A stretch of DNA of 64,000 bases from Micrococcus porci. Lineage in GTDB: Bacteria; Actinomycetota; Actinomycetes; Actinomycetales; Micrococcaceae. The notes beneath the pieces were generated by a model that was not told the origin of the DNA, searched no databases, and saw nothing but the letters and a program-made list of their open reading frames with translations. The number at the start of each line of letters is the position of its first letter. The stretch's first letter is position 1. Shown here one piece after another: positions 22,146-30,674 of this stretch. The position numbers were made by a program, and so were the translations under genes. The stretch is taken from the NCBI RefSeq assembly GCF_020097155.1, contig NZ_CP083691.1:558001-622000 (forward strand), in the 5' to 3' direction.

Positions 22146-23903
22146 ATGCTCTGGACCCTGCTGCGCCGCCACCTGAACCCCTACGCGGGCGCCGTGACGG
22201 CGGTGATCGTGCTGCAGCTGGTCAGCACGCTCGCCATGCTCTACCTGCCCAGCCTCAACGCCAGGATCATCGACGAGGGCGTGGCCCGCGGGGACACCGC
22301 CCGGATCTGGGACCTGGGCCTCGTCATGCTCGGCGTGGCCGCGGTGCAGGTGGTCGCCGCGATCAGCGCGGTCTGGTTCGGCGCGAAGGCGTCCATGGGC
22401 GTGGGCCGCGACCTGCGCCGCGCCGTGTACACCCGGGTGGACGGGTTCTCCGCGGAGGAGCTGGGCCGGTTCGGCGCGGCCACCCTCATCACCCGCGGAA
22501 CCAACGACGTCAACCAGGTGCAGATGCTCACCCTGATGGCCCTGAACTTCATGGTGGCGGTGCCCATCATGGCGGTCGGCGGCATCGTCATGGCCGTCCG
22601 CGAGGACGCCGGGCTCTCCTGGCTGGTGTGGGTGTCCGTGCCGCTGCTGCTGGTCATCGTCGGGTTCATCGTGTCCCGCCTGATGCCCCTGTTCCAACGC
22701 ATGCAGGACGACATCGACGCCGTCAACGGCGTCATGCGCGAGCAGGTCATGGGCATCCGCGTGGTGCGGGCCTTCGTCCGGCAGGACCACGAGGCGGCCC
22801 GCTTCACGGACGCCAACCAGGCGTTGACGGACACCTCCGTGAGGATCGGCCGGCTGTTCGTGCTGCTGGGTCCGGTGATCACCATGGTGCTGCACCTGGC
22901 CACCGCGGCCGTGCTGTGGTTCGGCGGGCACCGGGTGGACCAGGGACTCGTGCAGATCGGCTCCCTGACGGCGTTCATGCAGTACCTCCTGCAGATCCTC
23001 ATGGCCGTGATGATGGGCACCTTCATGATGATGATGCTCCCGCGCGCCGTGATCTCCGCCCGCCGCATCGGCGAGGTCCTGGACACCGCCCCCACCCTCG
23101 GCGAGCCGGTGCACCCGGTGACCCCCGAGCGTCGGGAGGGCCGCGTGGAGCTGCGGGACGTGACCTTCGCGTACCCGGGCGCCGAGGCGCCCGTCCTGGA
23201 CGGGGTGTCCTTCACCGCGGAGCCCGGCACCACGACGGCGATCATCGGCGCCACCGGCTCCGGCAAGTCCACGCTGGTCAACCTCATCCCGCGCCTCTAC
23301 GACGCCACGTCCGGGCAGGTGCTGGTGGACGGCGTGCCCGTCACCGACCTGGCCCGCGCCGAGCTGACCGACGCCGTGGCGATCGTCCCGCAGAAGCCGT
23401 ACCTGTTCTCCGGGACGGTCCGGGACAACATGCGCTTCGGCGCCCCCGAGGCCACCGACGAGCAGATCTGGGCGGCGCTCGAGACCGCGCAGGCCGCGGA
23501 CTTCGTGCGCGAGCGCACCACCGGCGAGGGGGAGACCGCCGCGTCCGGCCTGGACTCGAGCCTGTCCCAGGGCGGCACGGACGTCTCCGGCGGCCAGCGC
23601 CAGCGCCTGTCCATTGCCCGCGCCCTCGTCGCGGACCCCCGGATCCTCCTCTTCGACGACTCCTTCTCCGCGCTCGACGTCACCACCGACGCGACGCTGC
23701 GGGCCGCCCTGGACGCGAGCGCCGCGCAGACGACGCGCGTCGTCGTCGCCCAGCGGGTGGCCACCATCACCGACGCCGACCAGATCGTGGTGCTGGAGGC
23801 CGGCCGCGTGGTGGGGCGCGGCACCCACGCCGAGCTGCTGGCCGGCAACGAGACCTACCGGCAGATCGTGGACTCCCAGGTCCGTGAGGAGGAGCTGGCA
23901 TGA
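22146..23903 (+). CDS. Heterodimeric ABC exporter, subunit with degenerate ATP site
   Basis: This 585-residue half-transporter has six membrane helices (1-310) and an NBD with Walker A GATGSGKST, intact signature VSGGQRQR, and a Walker B ending ILLFDDS, where the catalytic Glu is Asp. VVAQRVAT replaces the switch His with Gln. These changes mark the non-hydrolysing half of a TM287/288-type heterodimer, whose partner is the next gene (4-nt overlap, ATGA). Such pumps export drugs, lipids or peptides. RBS GAGGGAG precedes the ATG. Position after a thiopeptide-resistance-type methyltransferase hints at drug efflux, but the substrate is unknown. Confidence 0.9.
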   Translation: MLWTLLRRHLNPYAGAVTAVIVLQLVSTLAMLYLPSLNARIIDEGVARGDTARIWDLGLVMLGVAAVQVVAAISAVWFGAKASMGVGRDLRRAVYTRVDGFSAEELGRFGAATLITRGTNDVNQVQMLTLMALNFMVAVPIMAVGGIVMAVREDAGLSWLVWVSVPLLLVIVGFIVSRLMPLFQRMQDDIDAVNGVMREQVMGIRVVRAFVRQDHEAARFTDANQALTDTSVRIGRLFVLLGPVITMVLHLATAAVLWFGGHRVDQGLVQIGSLTAFMQYLLQILMAVMMGTFMMMMLPRAVISARRIGEVLDTAPTLGEPVHPVTPERREGRVELRDVTFAYPGAEAPVLDGVSFTAEPGTTTAIIGATGSGKSTLVNLIPRLYDATSGQVLVDGVPVTDLARAELTDAVAIVPQKPYLFSGTVRDNMRFGAPEATDEQIWAALETAQAADFVRERTTGEGETAASGLDSSLSQGGTDVSGGQRQRLSIARALVADPRILLFDDSFSALDVTTDATLRAALDASAAQTTRVVVAQRVATITDADQIVVLEAGRVVGRGTHAELLAGNETYRQIVDSQVREEELA

Positions 23904-25909
23904 GCGAGCAGCTGACCGACCAGGAGATCGTCGAGCTGCAGGAGTCCGGGGCCACCGACGAGTGGGGCGGCGGTCCCGGCCGCAAGGCCAAGGCGTTCTG
24001 GCCCTCCGCGAAGCGCCTGCTGGGCCTGTTCCGCACCGAGAAGGCCGGGCTCGCGCTCGTGGCCGCCATGGTGCTCGTGGCCGTGGTGTTCAACGTGTGG
24101 GCGCCGCACGTGCTCGGCCGCGCCATGGACGTGCTGTTCGGTGGCGTGATCTCCAAGGGGATGCCCGCCGGCGTGAGCCGGGAGCAGGTCATCGAGGGCC
24201 TGCGCGGGCAGGGTCAGGGCCAGGCCGCGGACATGCTCTCCGGCATGGACTTCACGCCCGGCCAGGGGATCGACTTCGACGCCCTCGCCCGGCTGATCCT
24301 CACCGTGCTCGGCATGTACGTGGTGGCCCAGGGCTTCATGTGGCTGCAGGGCCGCGTCCTCAACGACGTCGTCATGCGGATCGTCTTCCGCCTGCGCGAG
24401 CAGATCGAGGCCAAGCTGAACCGGCTGCCCCTGAGCCACTTCGACACCCGCCAGCGCGGCGACCTGCTCTCCCGCGCCACCAACGACGTCGACAACGTCC
24501 AGCAGGCCATGCAGCAGGCGTTCGCCACGCTCGTGTACTCGGTGCTGACCATCTTCGGCATCGTCGGGATGATGTTCTGGCTGTCCTGGGAGCTGGCCTT
24601 GATCGCCCTGATCGCGCTGCCCGTGGCCGGCGTCGTGGTCGGCGTGGTCGGCAAGAAGTCCCAGGCCCTGTTCACGGCGCAGTGGCGCGAGACCGGCCGG
24701 CTCAACGGGCACATCGAGGAGTCCTTCACCGGGCACGAGCTGGTCACCGTGTTCGGCCGGCAGCGGGACATGGCCGAGCGCTTCGACGAGCGCAACGACG
24801 CCATGTACGAGGCCTCCTTCAAGGCCCAGTTCTACTCCGGGATGATCATGCCGATCATGCAGTGGGTGAACTGGCTGGGCTACGTGGGCATCGCCGTCGT
24901 GGGCGGCCTGCGCGTGGCCAACGGCCAGATGACCCTGGGCGCCGTGACCGCGTTCATCCAGTACTCCCGCGAGTTCAACCAGCCGCTGGGCCAGGTGGCC
25001 GGCATGTCCAACATGCTGATCTCCGGCGTGGCCTCGGCCGAGCGCATCTTCGAGCTGCTCGACGAGCCGGAGGAGGAGCCGGACGACGTCGTCGCGGCCC
25101 GGGCGGACGACGACGTCGCCCACCTCCCGCAGCCCGTGGCGGGGCGCGTGGAGTTCGAGCACGTGCGCTTCTCCTACACGGAGGCGAAGCCGCTCATCAC
25201 GGACCTGAACCTGGTGGCGGAGCCGGGGCAGACGATCGCGATCGTGGGCCCCACCGGCGCGGGCAAGACCACGCTGGTGAACCTCATCATGCGGTTCTAC
25301 GAGGTGGACGGCGGTCGCATCCTGCTGGATGGCGTGGACACCCGCCGGGTGCCGCGCCAGGAGCTGCGCGCGGCCACGGGCATGGTGCTGCAGGACGCGG
25401 TACTGTTCGGCGGCACCATCCGGGAGAACATCCGGTACGGCCGGCTGGAGGCCACGGACGAGGAGGTCCTCGCGGCGGCGAAGGCCACCTACGTGGACCG
25501 CTTCGTCCACACGCTCCCGGACGGCTACGACACCGTGATCGAGCAGGATGCCTCGAACATCTCCGCGGGCGAGCGGCAGCTCATCACCATCGCCCGCGCG
25601 TTCCTCGCCCAGCCGTCCCTGCTCATCCTGGACGAGGCGACCTCCTCCGTGGACACCCGCACCGAGGTGCTCGTGCAGCAGGCCATGGCGGCGCTGCGCA
25701 ACGACCGCACGTCCTTCGTGATCGCCCACCGCCTGAGCACCATCCGCGACGCGGACGTGATCCTGGTGATGGAGCACGGGGACATCGTGGAGCAGGGTTC
25801 GCACGAGGAGCTCCTGGCCGCCCGGGGCGCGTACCACCGGCTCTACACGAGCCAGTTCCGGGGCGGGGAGGACGAGCACCACGACGACGGCGCGCCCGCC
25901 TCGCGCTAG
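23900..25909 (+). CDS. Heterodimeric ABC exporter, catalytic subunit
   Basis: This 669-residue half-transporter has a longer N-terminus (about 45 residues before the first helix) and an inserted loop of about 50 residues after helix 1. Its NBD has Walker A GPTGAGKTT, Walker B LLILDEATSSVD with the catalytic Glu and switch His in VIAHRLST. Its signature is changed to ISAGERQL. Complementing the upstream subunit, this gives one canonical and one degenerate site. It ends with an acidic/His tail (EDEHHDDG). The ATGA overlap fixes the start. Confidence 0.9.
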   Translation: MSEQLTDQEIVELQESGATDEWGGGPGRKAKAFWPSAKRLLGLFRTEKAGLALVAAMVLVAVVFNVWAPHVLGRAMDVLFGGVISKGMPAGVSREQVIEGLRGQGQGQAADMLSGMDFTPGQGIDFDALARLILTVLGMYVVAQGFMWLQGRVLNDVVMRIVFRLREQIEAKLNRLPLSHFDTRQRGDLLSRATNDVDNVQQAMQQAFATLVYSVLTIFGIVGMMFWLSWELALIALIALPVAGVVVGVVGKKSQALFTAQWRETGRLNGHIEESFTGHELVTVFGRQRDMAERFDERNDAMYEASFKAQFYSGMIMPIMQWVNWLGYVGIAVVGGLRVANGQMTLGAVTAFIQYSREFNQPLGQVAGMSNMLISGVASAERIFELLDEPEEEPDDVVAARADDDVAHLPQPVAGRVEFEHVRFSYTEAKPLITDLNLVAEPGQTIAIVGPTGAGKTTLVNLIMRFYEVDGGRILLDGVDTRRVPRQELRAATGMVLQDAVLFGGTIRENIRYGRLEATDEEVLAAAKATYVDRFVHTLPDGYDTVIEQDASNISAGERQLITIARAFLAQPSLLILDEATSSVDTRTEVLVQQAMAALRNDRTSFVIAHRLSTIRDADVILVMEHGDIVEQGSHEELLAARGAYHRLYTSQFRGGEDEHHDDGAPASR

Positions 25910-25917
25910 GGCGTCCG

Positions 25918-26529
25918 GTGACCCCGGTGCGGGGCGACGCCGGCACCCAGGCGTTGGCCGCCGTCGTCGCCGCGACGCGGGACCACCGCATGACGTTCCC
26001 CATCCAGGCGCGGGTGAGCCTCACGAGCCCGCACCAACCGGAGCCGGAGGTGTACGAGGTCCGGGCGCGCGGTGACGGCGGTTTCGCGGCCTGGTCTGCG
26101 CGGCACGATCTCTTCTACGACCCGCGCACGGGACAGGAGCGGCTGGTGGTCCACGCGTCACCAGGGCGGGAGGGCTTCACCCGGGAATGGGTGTGGCCGT
26201 GGTTGTCCCCGTCGCACCGGGTGCTGGCGATGTTCGCCCCCGCCGAGCTGGGGATCTGGGGCGGGAACCATGACCAGCACCGGGTGTGCGCGGCCCGCTG
26301 GCTGGGCGAGTGCGCCGTGCGGGTGGACCTGGTCCGCCGAGAGGAGCCGGCGGGGAGCGAGGCCACGGGGTATGCGGAGGTGGATCTCGGCAACGCCGTG
26401 GTCACGCGGATGCTCCTGGACGGCGAGGCCTACGTCCTGGAGGCGGCGCGCGTCGTCGACGACGGGGACGTGACCGGGCCGGTCGTCGGTCCGCACCTGC
26501 CGGGGTGGCCGCGCTCATTCGTCCCCTGA
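25918..26529 (+). CDS. Hypothetical protein after the ABC exporter
   Basis: The 203-residue reading frame has no recognised domain. It is soluble and Trp/His-containing (REWVWPWLSPSHRVL, AELGIWGGNHDQHRV), with no signal peptide or membrane helix. The GTG at 25918, 8 nt after the exporter stop, would allow coupled translation; ATG 25990 (MTFPIQAR) is the alternative start and would give 179 residues. Codon usage stays strongly GC-rich at third positions, supporting a real gene, and the composition changes only after its end. Function is unknown. Confidence 0.65.
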   Translation: MTPVRGDAGTQALAAVVAATRDHRMTFPIQARVSLTSPHQPEPEVYEVRARGDGGFAAWSARHDLFYDPRTGQERLVVHASPGREGFTREWVWPWLSPSHRVLAMFAPAELGIWGGNHDQHRVCAARWLGECAVRVDLVRREEPAGSEATGYAEVDLGNAVVTRMLLDGEAYVLEAARVVDDGDVTGPVVGPHLPGWPRSFVP

Positions 26530-26604
26530 GATTGCGCATCCGTCACGCGCAGGACCCTCTTGACTCCCTGGTGGGGCACGTCTGTGGACCGACCGAGAAT
26601 TCTC

Positions 26605-26633
26605 TGGACACAGGGCGAGCACCTTCATAGCGT
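26605..26633 (+). promoter_or_regulatory. Promoter of lactococcin-972-like locus
   Basis: TGGACA (26605-26610), a 17-nt spacer and TAGCGT (26628-26633) form a good sigma-70-type promoter. The leader of about 40 nt ends in AAGGAGGAG before ATG 26679. Confidence 0.65.
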
Positions 26634-26678
26634 GTGACATAGCTCACGACTGAGCGTGAACCATGAAGGAGGAGCGAC

Positions 26679-27005
26679 ATGGGTATGAAGCAGCGGATTT
26701 CTAAGGTCGGTGCCGACGTGGCCGTCGCTGGACTGTTGGCCGTCTCCGGTGCGGTGCCAGGGCAGGCGCTGACGGACTCCGGTCGGCAGGACTGCAGCGC
26801 AGGAGGTGGGTACGTGGGAGCACGAGGCGAACAGCAACGCTACGGGGACCGAATGTCATTCGATGTGGGTGGACGGACCACCAAGGTGGTGAACAGGTAC
26901 ACCTACGGCTTCGACTCAGGACTTCGCATGTCCCAGAACTGGCGGGTCAGCTCCGAATCGCTCCTCCTGTCGGGCACCTACGGCTACTGCTACTACCCGT
27001 ACTGA
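26679..27005 (+). CDS. Secreted lactococcin 972-like protein
   Basis: This 108-residue exported protein has a signal peptide (basic start, hydrophobic VAVAGLLAVSGAVPG, cleavage near QALT at residue 31). The mature part is about 76 residues: GGGY near the start, then VVNRYTYGFDSG, a central QNWRVSS and an aromatic end, YGYCYYPY. This order (Gly-rich start, VVN, W, terminal Tyr cluster) is that of the lactococcin 972 family, which blocks septum formation by binding lipid II. Two Cys residues, absent from lactococcin 972, could form a disulfide. Similarity is weak and judged by eye. The downstream adaptor/ATPase/FtsX genes resemble export or immunity partners of that family. Confidence 0.6.
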   Translation: MGMKQRISKVGADVAVAGLLAVSGAVPGQALTDSGRQDCSAGGGYVGARGEQQRYGDRMSFDVGGRTTKVVNRYTYGFDSGLRMSQNWRVSSESLLLSGTYGYCYYPY

Positions 27006-27018
27006 CTCGCCGGCACCG

Positions 27019-27765
27019 ATGACTTCATTACGCATTCCTGCGACGGCCGCCCTGGTGGCGGCCGTCGCCCTGACCCTCACCGGCTGCGTCGGTCGGGAGT
27101 CTGCGGGCCTCGGCGGTTCATCCACGGTCGCCGCTCCCCCCACCGCGACGGCCGAGAAGACCTGGGACGCCTCGCAGTGGGTTCCCACCGAGAGGATCGA
27201 ACCCCTCCTGACGACGGAAGCGGAGAAAGAGGCGGCCCAGCGAGAACAAGTGGAGCGCATGGCGCGGGAAGCTGGAACCCCGGAACTGCTTCAGGTGCGG
27301 CGTATGGATTGGTCGTCGACCACCCTGGAGTCGTCTCAGAAGATCGGCGAGTGCATGGCGGCCGCCGGATTTCCCGTGGAGGTCACCCCCACGGGTGGTC
27401 TTCGCTACCCGACTCCACCAGAATCGCAGAAGCGCGCGTGGAATCTCGCTGAGAACACCTGTGCGGTCAAGCACCCAGTGGACCCTGCCTATGCCCATGA
27501 CTGGACGGAACCGCAGCTGCGCCTCGTCTACGACTACTGGGACCAGTACCTCATCCCTTGCCTCGAGGCCCAGGGCTTGCACGTGGACACGAGTTCCCGT
27601 CCATCCAAAGAATCCTTTGTGACCTCCTTCTTCACGCAGGACCGCCACGACTGGTGGCCCTTCAGTACCACCATGGTCGGAGTCTCGGAGGAACGGAAGG
27701 CCCATATCGCCCAGACCTGCCCGGAGCTGCCGCCACCGGACGTCTTCTGGGGAACGGCCCCATGA
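27019..27765 (+). CDS. Secreted lipoprotein of the lactococcin-972-like locus
   Basis: This 248-residue lipoprotein has a lipobox LTGC (Cys23) after a hydrophobic signal, so it should be anchored outside the membrane. The rest is hydrophilic with scattered Cys (GECMAAAGF, ENTCAVK, IPCLEAQG, AQTCPEL) that may pair. No family is recognised. It follows the bacteriocin-like gene by 13 nt and overlaps the next gene by 4 nt. An immunity lipoprotein would fit this place. Base composition is visibly less GC-rich than in flanking genes, suggesting transfer. Confidence 0.78.
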   Translation: MTSLRIPATAALVAAVALTLTGCVGRESAGLGGSSTVAAPPTATAEKTWDASQWVPTERIEPLLTTEAEKEAAQREQVERMAREAGTPELLQVRRMDWSSTTLESSQKIGECMAAAGFPVEVTPTGGLRYPTPPESQKRAWNLAENTCAVKHPVDPAYAHDWTEPQLRLVYDYWDQYLIPCLEAQGLHVDTSSRPSKESFVTSFFTQDRHDWWPFSTTMVGVSEERKAHIAQTCPELPPPDVFWGTAP

Positions 27766-28817
27766 CCCGCCCCGCCCGCTGGGCCGCCCTCGTCCTCGCG
27801 GTGGTGCTCGTCGCCGCCCTCGCCTTCTGGGCTGGCCGGGTCACGCTCACCCCGCCGGCCCAGGCCGAGCAGCGTCCATCCGAGGACGCCGTCGTCACCG
27901 TCGCCGAGCAAGAGCTCGGCCGTGTCATCACCCTCGGCGTGTCCGTGACCCGCGAGCAGGCGCCGGCCGCCGTGAACGCGCTGTCCGGCGTCGTCACCCG
28001 GGCCGGGCAGTCCGGTGAGGTGGCCGCCGGGGATGTGCTGTACGCCGTCGCGCAGAAGCCCGTGATCGCCGTGCAGGGTGAGCTGCCTCAGTGGCGGGCC
28101 CTCGGCGAGGGCGCCACCGGCAGCGATGTCACCGCGTTCCAGCGCATGCTCACCGCCACGGGGACGAAGGTGAAGGCCACCGGGACCTGGGACGAGGCCA
28201 CCGCCACGGCCTGGAACGCCTGGCTCACCACACGGGGTTACCCGGCCGCGGACACCGTGGAGCTGGGCCAGCTCGTGGTGCTGGAGTCGCTCCCCACCGC
28301 GCTGAGCGTGGACGCGAAGGCCACGGCCGTCGGCGGGACGCTCGCCGGCGGCGAGACCATCGTCGCCCGCCCCGGTGATGAGCCCACGTTCGCCATCGAG
28401 GTCAACCAGGACCAGGCCGCCATGATCCCGGCCGGCACCGCGGTGACGGTGCCCCACGGCGAACACGAATGGAAGGCCGTCGCCGGCGAGTCCATCTCCG
28501 ACGAGCAGGGCCTGATCCGCATCACCCTCACCGCCCCGGACGGCGGCGTGGTCTGCGGGGAGGACTGCGACACCCTGCCCGCCGACCCCACCACTTCCCT
28601 GCTCTCCCAGGTCAGCGTGGTCCCGCCCGTCTCCGGGCCCGTGGTCCCCGTGTCCGCCCTGCGCACCCAGCCAGACGGCGCCGCGACGGTCACGGTGGTC
28701 CGGGACGGCGCCGCGGAGGACCGCACCGTCACCGTCCTCGGCTCCGCCGACGGCCTCGCCGTCGTGGACGGCGTGGACGCCGGCGAGCAGGTGCGCGTGC
28801 TGAACGGCACCCGATGA
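27762..28817 (+). CDS. Membrane-anchored peptidoglycan-binding adaptor (MacA/HlyD-like)
   Basis: This 351-residue protein has an N-terminal membrane anchor (ALVLAVVLVAALAFWAG), a peptidoglycan-binding helical unit (about 105-165, GSDVTAFQRMLTATG and WDEATATAWNAW) and C-terminal beta-rich adaptor-like segments (SGPVVPVSALRT, DGLAVVDGV-DAGEQV). This layout is seen in adaptor proteins that accompany MacB-type ABC transporters in Gram-positives. It overlaps the ATPase gene by 4 nt. It probably links the transporter to the cell wall for export of, or protection from, the secreted peptide. Confidence 0.82.
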   Translation: MTRPARWAALVLAVVLVAALAFWAGRVTLTPPAQAEQRPSEDAVVTVAEQELGRVITLGVSVTREQAPAAVNALSGVVTRAGQSGEVAAGDVLYAVAQKPVIAVQGELPQWRALGEGATGSDVTAFQRMLTATGTKVKATGTWDEATATAWNAWLTTRGYPAADTVELGQLVVLESLPTALSVDAKATAVGGTLAGGETIVARPGDEPTFAIEVNQDQAAMIPAGTAVTVPHGEHEWKAVAGESISDEQGLIRITLTAPDGGVVCGEDCDTLPADPTTSLLSQVSVVPPVSGPVVPVSALRTQPDGAATVTVVRDGAAEDRTVTVLGSADGLAVVDGVDAGEQVRVLNGTR

Positions 28818-29500
28818 CGGGGCCCGCCACCCCGGGCACGCCCGCCGCCCCGGGCACGCCCGCCGCCCTCGCCGTCGAGGACCTGCGCTTCGCCTACACC
28901 CGCGCCGCCGAGGAGCTGTTCGACGGCCTCACCCACGCGTTCACGCCGGGCGGCGTCACCGCCCTCACCGGACCCTCCGGGCGCGGCAAGTCCACCCTCC
29001 TGTACGTGCTCGGGCTCATGCTCACGCCCACCTCCGGAGTGGTGCGCCTCGGTGACGTCGACGCCTCCACCCGCCCGGACCGGGAGCGCTCCCGCCTGCG
29101 CGCCACCTCCGTGGGATTCGTGTTCCAGGACTCGGAGCTGGACCCGTCCCGCCCCATCCTGGACTCCGTGGTGGAGCCCGGCCTCTACGCCGGGCTGGAG
29201 CGCCAGACGCTCGAGGACCGGGCACGGGCGCTGCTCGAGCGCTTCGGCCTCGCCCACCGCGCCGACCACCGGCCCGGGCAGGTCTCCGGCGGGCAGGCGC
29301 AGCGGGTGGCCGTGTGCCGCGCCCTCGTGAACGCGCCCGCCGTCGTCCTCGCGGACGAGCCCACGGGCAACCTCGACCCGGACAACGCCGGCCTCGTCAT
29401 GGACGCCCTCGCCGATGCCGCCGCCGAGGGGCGCACCGTGGTGGTCGCCACCCACGACCCCGCCGTCGTCGCCCGCGCCGACGAGGTGGTGCGGCTGTGA
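28814..29500 (+). CDS. MacB/LolD-type ABC ATPase
   Basis: This 228-residue ATPase has Walker A GPSGRGKST, Q-loop FVFQDSELDP, signature VSGGQAQRVA, Walker B VVLADEPTGNLD and H-loop VATHDP. ADEPTGNLD is diagnostic of the LolD/MacB class that works with FtsX-like permeases. Its start carries a repeated Gly-Thr-Pro-Ala-Ala-Pro segment. It overlaps the adaptor gene by 4 nt and is followed 16 nt later by the permease. Confidence 0.9.
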   Translation: MTGPATPGTPAAPGTPAALAVEDLRFAYTRAAEELFDGLTHAFTPGGVTALTGPSGRGKSTLLYVLGLMLTPTSGVVRLGDVDASTRPDRERSRLRATSVGFVFQDSELDPSRPILDSVVEPGLYAGLERQTLEDRARALLERFGLAHRADHRPGQVSGGQAQRVAVCRALVNAPAVVLADEPTGNLDPDNAGLVMDALADAAAEGRTVVVATHDPAVVARADEVVRL

Positions 29501-29516
29501 ACCGGGAGGACCGCCC

Positions 29517-30611
29517 ATGAACCTGCGCACCCTGCTGCGTGAAGCCGTCACCGCCGCACGCACCTCTCCCGTGCCCTCCGCCCTCGTGCTGCTCGTGGTG
29601 GCCGCCATGTGCTTCGCCGCCGTGGCCACCGTGGGCAGGCAGGCCGCCACCGAGGCGGCCGTCGCCGCAGAGCTCTCCGGCCCCGGCGCCCGCGTGCTCA
29701 CCGTCACCGACACCGGCGGCACCGGTTTCCTCACCGGCGCCACCGCGGCCACCCTCGCCGGACTCGACACCGCCGAGGCCGCCCTCGCCCGGGACTCGCC
29801 CATGGACGCCGTGAACACCTGGATCGGCCGGGGCGGCGCCCGCGTGGCCGTGACGAACGTGGTCGGCACCCTGGACCGTGGCATCGAGCTGACCCGCGGC
29901 CGCCTGCCCGCCCCCGGCGAGGTGGTGGTCCCCGAGGCCAAGCTCGCCGAGCTCGGCCTCGCCCAGCCCTCCGGAGCGATCGAGGCCACGGACGGCCGCC
30001 AGTGGGCCGTCGTCGGGGCGTTCCAGGCCCAGGACCCCTTCCAGGACCTCGACGGCTACGCCCTCACCGTCCCCGCCGCCCCGGACGCCCTCGTGATGCA
30101 GCAGGTCCGCGTCCTCGCCGCCGACACCGCCGGCACCCGCGCCATGCAGGAGGCCGCGCTCGCCGTGATCGACCCCGACCCGCGCGCCTCCTCCATCCAG
30201 ACCGCCCGTGCCCTCTCCGCCGGCAACCAGGTGATCACCGGCGAGCTCGCCGGGCTCGGACGCTCCCTGTTGCTGCTGATCCTCGGAGCCGGCGCGTTCT
30301 TCGTGTCCATCGTGGTGCTCGCCGACGTCCTCATCCGCCGCCGCGACCTCGGCCGCCGCCGCACCCTCGGCATCGGCCGCGGAGACCTGATCCTGCTCGT
30401 GGCCGTGCGCACCGCCGTGCCTGCGCTGCTGGGCGCCGTGCTGGGCTCCGGAGCCGGGTACGCCGTCGTCGCCGGCCAGGGCGGGACGCTGGGGGTGGAC
30501 TTCGTGGCGGCGGTGGCCGTGCTGGCCGCCCTCACCGCGCTGCTGGCCAGCCTCGCCCCGGCGGCGTTCGCCGCGTTCCGCGACCCCGTGCGGGTGATGC
30601 GGACGGCGTGA
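29517..30611 (+). CDS. FtsX-like ABC permease
   Basis: This 364-residue permease has one N-terminal helix (ALVLLVVAAMCFAAVATVG), an extracytoplasmic domain of about 190 residues and three C-terminal helices. These include ILGAGAFFVSIVVLADVLI and VAVLAALTALLASLAPAAF, plus the cytoplasmic RRRDLGRRRTLGIGRGD coupling segment typical of FtsX/MacB domains. With the ATPase upstream it forms a mechanotransmission-type transporter that moves peptides from the outer leaflet or membrane surface. RBS GGGAGGA precedes ATG 29517. Confidence 0.88.
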   Translation: MNLRTLLREAVTAARTSPVPSALVLLVVAAMCFAAVATVGRQAATEAAVAAELSGPGARVLTVTDTGGTGFLTGATAATLAGLDTAEAALARDSPMDAVNTWIGRGGARVAVTNVVGTLDRGIELTRGRLPAPGEVVVPEAKLAELGLAQPSGAIEATDGRQWAVVGAFQAQDPFQDLDGYALTVPAAPDALVMQQVRVLAADTAGTRAMQEAALAVIDPDPRASSIQTARALSAGNQVITGELAGLGRSLLLLILGAGAFFVSIVVLADVLIRRRDLGRRRTLGIGRGDLILLVAVRTAVPALLGAVLGSGAGYAVVAGQGGTLGVDFVAAVAVLAALTALLASLAPAAFAAFRDPVRVMRTA

Positions 30612-30674
30612 GGGGTGGCGGGCGGGCCCGCTCACCGGCGGGCACCCCGCCCGCGCACCGCTACCCTCGGGAGC

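Noticed and set aside
25918..25989. Confident extension of the hypothetical protein to GTG 25918
   Set aside because: Ribosome site is weak; kept as the working start only because of the 8-nt spacing to the exporter stop, with ATG 25990 equally possible.
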